Below are positions 59,133-64,000 of a DNA stretch of 64,000 nucleotides, in pieces (position 1 is the first letter of the stretch; each line of letters starts with the position of its first letter). The stretch covers positions 22,197 through 86,196 of the forward strand of contig NZ_BQHY01000020.1 in the NCBI RefSeq assembly GCF_021602155.1. Direction: 5' to 3'. Origin of the DNA: Pseudomonas parakoreensis (lineage in GTDB: Bacteria; Pseudomonadota; Gammaproteobacteria; Pseudomonadales; Pseudomonadaceae). The notes below the pieces were generated by a model. That model did not search any database, was not told where the DNA came from, and saw only the letters and a list, made by a program, of their open reading frames with translations. The position numbers and the translations under genes were made by a program.

Positions 59133-59520
59133 GAGATATCCCCAGAAATACGTCCATTCAGGTTTCGACAGTTAAAGTCCGAGTTGCTAGATAGGCTTGT
59201 TGTTGTTATTGGACGAGTGTCCTGAGGTAACAACGTCGATAGGCCGAACTGTCGTCAATCAATAGACTAAGTTATTGCCGGAGAGGGTGTCTGACGAGTT
59301 CTAACAAGATGGCACAGTGCCAACTTTCGAGTAATCAAATACAAGGCTGTTAGAAAAGGTCGTGGAGCAAGGGGTGAATAAATGATGTTGTGTTTGTTAC
59401 TGTAGGAGGGGTGGAGGCAGGGAACTTATTTACCAGGGAGGTGAAGTCAAACAGAGTGCTCTTGTTGTTTTTGTAATCGCACTGTTTTCTGTTTGTTTTG
59501 TTCGCGGAGATCGTGCGTGT
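59133..59520 (-). promoter_or_regulatory. Upstream region of wcaJ with inverted TTCTAACA words and a palindrome
   Basis: A 388-base gap with no gene. It holds TTCTAACA (59299-59306) and its inverse TGTTAGAA (59348-59355), and between them the palindrome GGCAC-A-GTGCC (59311-59321). The arrangement lies 170-220 bases upstream of wcaJ and resembles operator DNA. No terminator for the regulator gene that ends at 59521 was found. Confidence 0.5.
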
Positions 59521-60165
59521 TTACGCAACGATTTCCTGGATGAGGCAATAACCGCGGTTTCTTACGGCACGGAACAATCGCTCCCCATTACTGGCGCTTT
59601 TGAACTTGTCCTGCAGGCGACTCAGGCACATCTCCAGGCCACGATATTGCTCCGGTTCACGGCCGATGCTGAGGATCAGATCGTCGCGGCTGACAACGCG
59701 CTCTTCGTGATGGAGCATTTTGCGCACCAGCGCGGTTTCCAGTCCGGTCAGGCTGATTTCGACGCCTTCCTTGATCAGGGCGCCTTGATCATCGTCCAGA
59801 TGCCAGGTCGTGTTGCCAGTGGCAGCGTCCTCAATGGCGGCAGTGCGGTTGTCGCTCTCTGCACTCTGAAACGGCTTCGCCGATTGTGCGGACAGCCATT
59901 CCGATTCGAGGGTGGCGAGGATGCGCTGGGTATCGTGTTCAATCGTGCGGGCCACGTGTTTACGGGTGCCGCTTGGGTAAGAGAACTCCATCAGCATGGG
60001 CGCGGAAGAGGGCGAAGTAGCACCTTCAATAAACATTTGTGCCTGAGACGTGCCAAACGAATTGAAGCGCTCGCTGGACAGAATGCTCTCAAGTTCACGC
60101 TGCGACGTTGTACTGTGAGTCACGACGACAAAATATTTTCTCGGGAGGGTTGTACTCGTTTCCAT
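59521..60165 (-). CDS. Winged-helix transcriptional regulator without receiver
   Basis: A 214-residue protein. The last 90 residues form an OmpR/PhoB-type winged helix (ISLTGLETALVRKMLHHEERVVSRDDLI in parts, and ENDs in LFRAVRNRGYCLIQEI). The N-terminal half (RKYFVVVTHSTTSQRELESILSS) has no phosphoacceptor motifs of a receiver and no known domain. AGGAGAGAG precedes the ATG. It lies next to wcaJ and a second regulator, so it is probably a local regulator of the polymer genes. A link to the regulators of the SBW25 capsule locus is from memory and unproven. Confidence 0.8.
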   Translation of the reverse strand: METSTTLPRKYFVVVTHSTTSQRELESILSSERFNSFGTSQAQMFIEGATSPSSAPMLMEFSYPSGTRKHVARTIEHDTQRILATLESEWLSAQSAKPFQSAESDNRTAAIEDAATGNTTWHLDDDQGALIKEGVEISLTGLETALVRKMLHHEERVVSRDDLILSIGREPEQYRGLEMCLSRLQDKFKSASNGERLFRAVRNRGYCLIQEIVA

Positions 60166-60445
60166 GTCTCTCTCCTAAAATGTGCACCAAAATGGGCGAA
60201 AAGATAAATCGGCAGGCGAGCAATGACTTCCTCGGAAGTAATCGACAGGCAGGGTATGGGCTTAAAAATGGCCCTCGATAAGTTCCACTCGTTCTGCTGC
60301 TATGTTGTGAAGTTTATTGTTATGGTTCGGTGTAGCCGTGCTCATTCAATGGCTTGATTATAATTAGATGTGAAGTACAACTAGAGCGGTATGGTTGCAT
60401 ATGACGATCCTTCGTAATTATGCAAAGAGGATGGCTGCCCGAGAG
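60166..60445 (-). promoter_or_regulatory. Intergenic stretch between the two regulator genes
   Basis: A 280-base AT-rich gap. CTGCC-N8-GGCAG near 60446 (a short stem after the second regulator's stop) is weakly terminator-like. TTGATTATAATTAG near 60354 is promoter-like in base composition. Nothing else was recognised. Confidence 0.3.
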
Positions 60446-61213
60446 TCAGGCAGTCGATATCAGACCCCGCATCAGGCGATAGCCGTAGCCGCGGATGCTC
60501 TGAATCGCGTTCGTACCATACATGTCCTTGATTTTTCCACGCAAGCGGCTGATGGATTTTTCCAGCGCTCTCGGGTCGTAGAAATGGGTGTTGAGCCCCA
60601 TGATGCTGGCGATTTCATCATGGCTGAGAATGTGATTGCTGGTCTGCGCAAAGGCTTCCAGGATCTTCATCTCGGCGAACGAGATGTCGAGTTTCTGACG
60701 GGGGCTGCCCAGCAGGCAGATACGCGTAGGGTCTAGCGTCAGATTGATATCCCGCTGCCATTCTTCACTGTTGAAGAACTCACCGAGCAGCTCGTCGCCC
60801 TCGTCGGCAAGGGTATTGAGTTTGATACAGAAGTCGGCGCCGGCGAGAAAATACTTGATCTTGTTGAACGCGCCGCGACCGGTAATGACCGCGCAGATGA
60901 TCGGCTTCAAGTTGTCGCTGCGCAGGCTTTCGATCAGCGCAAGATTGTCTTCCAGCGCTTGCGGAGTATCGATAACGATGAAAATGGCGCGATACGGACC
61001 AGAAAGTTCATTGTTGAAGGAACTAGTGTACGACTCGGCCTCAAGTGCCATATCAGTGTGTACGTGCTTCGCGATCAGCGCCCTGAAATGTTCGGCCACG
61101 CCACGGGTACGACCCAGAGTAAGAACACCGGGTACGTCGTTCGTCGGGCGCGGACTTCTAGTCGCCAAGTTCCCTGAGAGCATCATGCTTTGACTCGAAT
61201 TAGGTGCTGACAT
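60446..61213 (-). CDS. Atypical response-regulator-like winged-helix protein
   Basis: A 255-residue protein. The first half looks like a degenerate receiver: IFIVIDTP aligns with the phosphoacceptor strand and GADFCIKL with the conserved Lys strand, but the acidic pair near the N-terminus is missing (LTLGRTRG). The second half is a PhoB-type winged helix (SFAEMKILEAFAQ, ILSHDEIASIMG, LEKSISRLRGKIKDMYG, IQSIRGYGYRLMRG). The ATG at 61213 is chosen for lack of better; a TTG at 61252 and ATGs at 61186 are alternatives, and no clear ribosome binding site is seen. No histidine kinase lies nearby. Confidence 0.75.
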   Translation of the reverse strand: MSAPNSSQSMMLSGNLATRSPRPTNDVPGVLTLGRTRGVAEHFRALIAKHVHTDMALEAESYTSSFNNELSGPYRAIFIVIDTPQALEDNLALIESLRSDNLKPIICAVITGRGAFNKIKYFLAGADFCIKLNTLADEGDELLGEFFNSEEWQRDINLTLDPTRICLLGSPRQKLDISFAEMKILEAFAQTSNHILSHDEIASIMGLNTHFYDPRALEKSISRLRGKIKDMYGTNAIQSIRGYGYRLMRGLISTA

Positions 61214-61693
61214 CGGGATGTTAAAGCACCGGTTCTCATCTGTGACTGACAATTGGTAACATTCACGCGATTTTTAGACGTGGCTCCCGAGTTTTCTAAC
61301 AATAATTAAGCATTTCAAGCTTTTAGTTGATTTTCTCGGGGTTGTGAACTAGTCGTTACATGATGGCGATGTGGAATTGTGCCACTATTTTGAATCTATG
61401 GCGATGGCTTTATTCATGTCCAATTGCCACTGTTCACGATCCTGAGACAGTGTGAGCTGGATCACACTTTATTGGCGAATCGAACTTTTTTCTACTATAG
61501 GCCTAAATATTTTTCGGGTAGTTCGTAGGCGGACGTTTATTAACATGGCTTGAGTGTGTCTTTTGATAAGACATATTCTCCGTCGCCTGATCAGGCAATG
61601 GGTGTCGCGTTATACCGATTGTTTAACTTCAGATACTCAATTCCTGAATACAGTTGACCGGTCGCTCAGCAAGAGCGCTCTGACGGAGGATTA
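61214..61693. promoter_or_regulatory. Divergent control region, regulator / uppP
   Basis: A 480-base gap without a gene. It holds TTCTAACA at 61294-61301 (the word also upstream of wcaJ), the palindrome GCCTGATCAGGC at 61585-61596, and TCGAACTTTTTTCT...GTTCG near 61488-61535. Promoters for the regulator and uppP must be here but were not fixed. Confidence 0.4.
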
Positions 61694-62524
61694 ATGGATT
61701 TCTGGACCTTTATCCAGGTGTTGATTTTGGGCGCGGTAGAAGGCCTGACCGAGTTCTTGCCGATCTCCAGTACCGGCCACCAGATCATCGTCGCCGACCT
61801 GCTGGACTTCGGCGGCGAACGCGCGATGGCGTTCAATATCATCATTCAACTGGGGGCGATCCTGGCCGTGGTCTGGGAGTTTCGCCCGAAGATCTTCGAC
61901 ATCGTCAAAGGCCTGCCCACCCAACGCAATGCGCAACGTTTCACCCTCAACCTGCTGATTGCCTTTCTGCCGGCGGTGATCCTCGGCGTGCTGTTCGCTG
62001 ACAAAATCCATCAATACCTGTTTAACCCGATCACCGTGGCCATGGCCTTGGTGGTGGGCGGCATCGTCATGTTGTGGGCGGAACAGCGCAGCCATGTGGT
62101 GAGCGTCGATCACGTCGACGACATGCGCTGGTCAGATGCGTTGAAAATCGGCTTCGTGCAATGCCTGGCAATGATTCCCGGCACGTCGCGCTCGGGCTCG
62201 ACCATCATCGGCGGTTTATTGTTCGGCTTGTCCCGGAAAGCCGCCACAGAGTTCTCGTTTTTCCTCGCCATGCCGACCATGGTCGGCGCCGCGGTGTACT
62301 CCGGCTACAAATACCGTGACTTGTTCCAGGCCAGTGACTTGCCCGTGTTCGCCCTCGGATTCGTCATCGCCTTCATCTTCGCCATGATCGCCGTGCGCGG
62401 CCTGCTCAAATTCATCGCCAACCACAGTTATGCGGCGTTCGCCTGGTACCGGATCGCGTTTGGCTTGTTGATTCTGGCGACGTGGGTGTTTGGCTGGGTG
62501 AACTGGACGGAAGCGGCGGGGTGA
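61694..62524 (+). CDS. uppP: Undecaprenyl-diphosphatase (UppP/BacA)
   Basis: Recycles undecaprenyl pyrophosphate to the monophosphate, the lipid carrier used by WcaJ, peptidoglycan and LPS synthesis. The 276-residue membrane protein has about eight segments. The motifs are [16 protein letters not shown] near residue 15 and the second active-site segment [16 protein letters not shown] near residue 162. ACGGAGGA precedes the ATG. It is next to the polymer locus but is a general housekeeping gene; no proof it belongs to it. Confidence 0.96.
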   Translation: MDFWTFIQVLILGAVEGLTEFLPISSTGHQIIVADLLDFGGERAMAFNIIIQLGAILAVVWEFRPKIFDIVKGLPTQRNAQRFTLNLLIAFLPAVILGVLFADKIHQYLFNPITVAMALVVGGIVMLWAEQRSHVVSVDHVDDMRWSDALKIGFVQCLAMIPGTSRSGSTIIGGLLFGLSRKAATEFSFFLAMPTMVGAAVYSGYKYRDLFQASDLPVFALGFVIAFIFAMIAVRGLLKFIANHSYAAFAWYRIAFGLLILATWVFGWVNWTEAAG

Positions 62525-62905
62525 TCACTGACTGCTGATCAATGTAGCAACCGCGAGGTCGTTCAACTCCGAGTTGGGCGACTCTTGGCGGTAGCGCTGC
62601 AAGGCTGATGTGAAATACGCGGCTTGCAGCATGCCGTCGCTGGCGAGGTAATAGCGCGCAGCTTCGATTTCCTCTGGCGAGTAAACACGTTTCTTGAGTC
62701 TGGACACATCCGAGGTCGCATCGAACGAGGCCGCCGTCGCCGTGAAAACCAGAAAGCCGGAAAGCTGAGTCGACTCAAAAGGACCACCGTCCCCCTTACC
62801 ACACCCCTTCACAAAGTCGCAGGAGGCGACGGCGCTGGAAGAGATGGTCGAGATTAAAGCTAGGAGGATAAAACGCTTGAACGAAACACAGCGAAACGCG
62901 GGCAT
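62525..62905 (-). CDS. Small secreted protein, DUF2388-like
   Basis: A 126-residue protein with a signal peptide (RFILLALISTISSSAVA) and two cysteines just after it (CDFVKGC). The C-terminal part, ARYYLASDGMLQAAYFTSALQRYR, follows the pattern of DUF2388 proteins of Pseudomonas (a Ser/Thr-rich strand, then an aspartate/alanine segment ending in an LR-rich helix), though the match is partial. The ATG at 62905 gives the best signal peptide; a longer frame from 62953 or 62968 would overlap the dusA hairpin. Function unknown. Confidence 0.6.
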   Translation of the reverse strand: MPAFRCVSFKRFILLALISTISSSAVASCDFVKGCGKGDGGPFESTQLSGFLVFTATAASFDATSDVSRLKKRVYSPEEIEAARYYLASDGMLQAAYFTSALQRYRQESPNSELNDLAVATLISSQ

Positions 62906-62940
62906 AAACAAAAGACATCCTGTCAGCACATCAAAACTCC

Positions 62941-62962
62941 GGGCAACGCTCATTCGTTGCCC
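62941..62962 (-). terminator. Hairpin after dusA, weak terminator
   Basis: Perfect eight-base inverted repeat GGGCAACG / CGTTGCCC with a six-base loop, 19 bases after the dusA stop (minus strand). On the minus strand it is followed by GGAGTTTTG, only a short T-run. Confidence 0.5.
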
Positions 62963-62980
62963 GCACATTCAAACCATCTA

Positions 62981-63976
62981 TCAACGCCCTTGCAGCAACT
63001 CGCCAGCCTGATCCAGCAACGCCAGCGGATCCTTGGCCTTGTGAATATCCACCGACAACAACTGACGGAATTTACGCGCCCCCGGGAACCCGGTGCCCAA
63101 CCCCAGCACATGCCGGGTGATGTGATGCATCGCGCCGCCCGCCTGCAAATGCTCGGCAATATAAGGCCGCAACTGTGCCAGCGCCTCGGCGCGGCTGATC
63201 ACCGGCGCGCTGCTGCCGAACAACTGCTGATCGACCTCCGCCAGCAAATACGGATTGTGATAAGCCTCACGCCCAAGCATCACACCGTCAAAGGTCTGCA
63301 AATGCTCATGGCAGGCCTCCATCGTCTTGATCCCGCCGTTCAGCACAATCTCCAGCTCCGGAAAATCCGCCTTCAACTGCGCCGCCACGTCATACCGCAA
63401 CGGCGGAATATCGCGATTCTCCTTCGGCGACAACCCCTCCAGAATCGCAATCCGCGCATGCACGGTAAAACTGGTGCACCCGGCATCCCGCACCGTCCCG
63501 ACGAAATCACACAACTCGGCGTAACTGTCCCGCCCATTGATCCCGATCCGATGTTTCACCGTCACCGGAATCGACACCGCATCGCGCATCGCCTTCACAC
63601 AATCCGCCACCAACTGCGGATGCCCCATCAGGCACGCACCGATCATGTTGTTCTGCACCCGATCACTCGGGCAGCCAACATTCAGATTCACCTCGTCGTA
63701 ACCATGCTCCTGCGCCATGCGCGCGCACGCGGCCAGATCGAGCGGAACGCTGCCACCCAACTGCAATGCCAGCGGATGTTCGGCTTCGTTGTGACGGAGG
63801 AAACGTTCGTGATCGCCGTTGAGGAGAGCGCCGGTGGTGACCATTTCGGTGTAGAGCAGGGCGTTCTTCGACAGGAGGCGTAGGAAGTATCTGCAATGCC
63901 TATCAGTCCAGTCCATCATCGGGGCGACGGAGAAGCGGCGGGAGAGTGGGGCGGGTGTGGCGGAGATAGGGGACAT
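62981..63976 (-). CDS. dusA: tRNA-dihydrouridine(20/20a) synthase
   Basis: FMN enzyme that reduces U20 and U20a in the tRNA D-loop. The 331-residue protein has the family start RFSVAPMMDWTDRHCRYF, the catalytic Cys in VNLNVGCPSDRVQNNMIGACLM, the FMN/phosphate segment TVKHRIGING, and VMLGREAYHNPYLLAEVD at the C-terminal side, as in DusA. Length is normal. It ends near the right window edge and has its start at 63976; the upstream region is cut off. Confidence 0.97.
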   Translation of the reverse strand: MSPISATPAPLSRRFSVAPMMDWTDRHCRYFLRLLSKNALLYTEMVTTGALLNGDHERFLRHNEAEHPLALQLGGSVPLDLAACARMAQEHGYDEVNLNVGCPSDRVQNNMIGACLMGHPQLVADCVKAMRDAVSIPVTVKHRIGINGRDSYAELCDFVGTVRDAGCTSFTVHARIAILEGLSPKENRDIPPLRYDVAAQLKADFPELEIVLNGGIKTMEACHEHLQTFDGVMLGREAYHNPYLLAEVDQQLFGSSAPVISRAEALAQLRPYIAEHLQAGGAMHHITRHVLGLGTGFPGARKFRQLLSVDIHKAKDPLALLDQAGELLQGR

Positions 63977-64000
63977 TGGCGGTTCTGGATTGGGTGGGGC

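Noticed and set aside
59428-59458. GAACTT followed by TCAAA as an AlgU-type promoter
   Set aside because: Spacing of 19 bases is too long for the 16-17 of the consensus, and it points away from any gene start.

Overview
The window is chromosomal DNA of a fluorescent Pseudomonas, most likely of the P. fluorescens group. Gene order from the left edge to gap (fadBA, a DUF1653 gene, topA, two small conserved genes, sulA, lexA, psrA, nagZ, mtnP-like, csiV, mfd, gap) follows the block I remember from P. aeruginosa PA3014-PA3001. Cop genes, queF, a HAD-like gene, mlaA, a PilZ gene, rssB, rssC and tal follow a second remembered P. aeruginosa block. GC-rich coding and dense REP/REPIN palindromes fit the same group. 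No rRNA, tRNA, prophage, IS transposase or CRISPR array was seen.

Layout. 1-11.2 kb: fatty acid beta-oxidation (fadBA), topoisomerase I, the SOS pair lexA-sulA with two LexA boxes, psrA with a double PsrA operator, nagZ and a nucleoside phosphorylase. 11.3-19.9 kb: a SWIM-SNF2 helicase, csiV and mfd on the minus strand, then the long-form gap. 20-29 kb: an MHS-type transporter, apbE, sthA, a glycerophosphodiesterase, a PilZ protein and lolCDE. 29-33.7 kb: copRS divergent from a cupredoxin gene with a CusR/CopR-type operator between them, queF, a DUF4404 gene and a degenerate phosphonatase-like HAD gene. 33.9-38 kb: mlaA, a PilZ protein, rssB-rssC and tal.

The most interesting part is 38.2-62.5 kb, an exopolysaccharide locus of the Wzx/Wzy type. 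It holds a secreted glycoside hydrolase, wzb (tyrosine phosphatase), wzc (tyrosine kinase/co-polymerase), one GT4 glycosyltransferase, a polysaccharide pyruvyl transferase, a flippase, a polymerase, an acyltransferase, an Ape1/PatB-like SGNH esterase, galU, galE, a gfcA/yjbE-like gene, wza, yjbF, yjbG and yjbH homologues, wcaJ (initiating hexose-1-phosphate transferase), two atypical winged-helix regulators and uppP. With one initiating transferase, one further glycosyltransferase, UDP-Glc and UDP-Gal supply, a pyruvyl transferase and an acyltransferase, the parts list predicts a short, probably disaccharide, glucose/galactose repeat carrying pyruvate and acyl groups. This resembles the galactoglucan marginalan known from soft-rot and fluorescent pseudomonads. 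The locus also resembles the wcaJ-to-wzb capsule locus of P. fluorescens SBW25 (from memory).

The non-coding intervals of the exopolysaccharide locus share short words (TGTTAG/CTAACA, and a 13-mer) that may be operators for its regulators. Strong hairpins, REP pairs, a 135-bp tandem REP array and several non-ATG starts also mark this region. The window ends with a small secreted protein gene and dusA.
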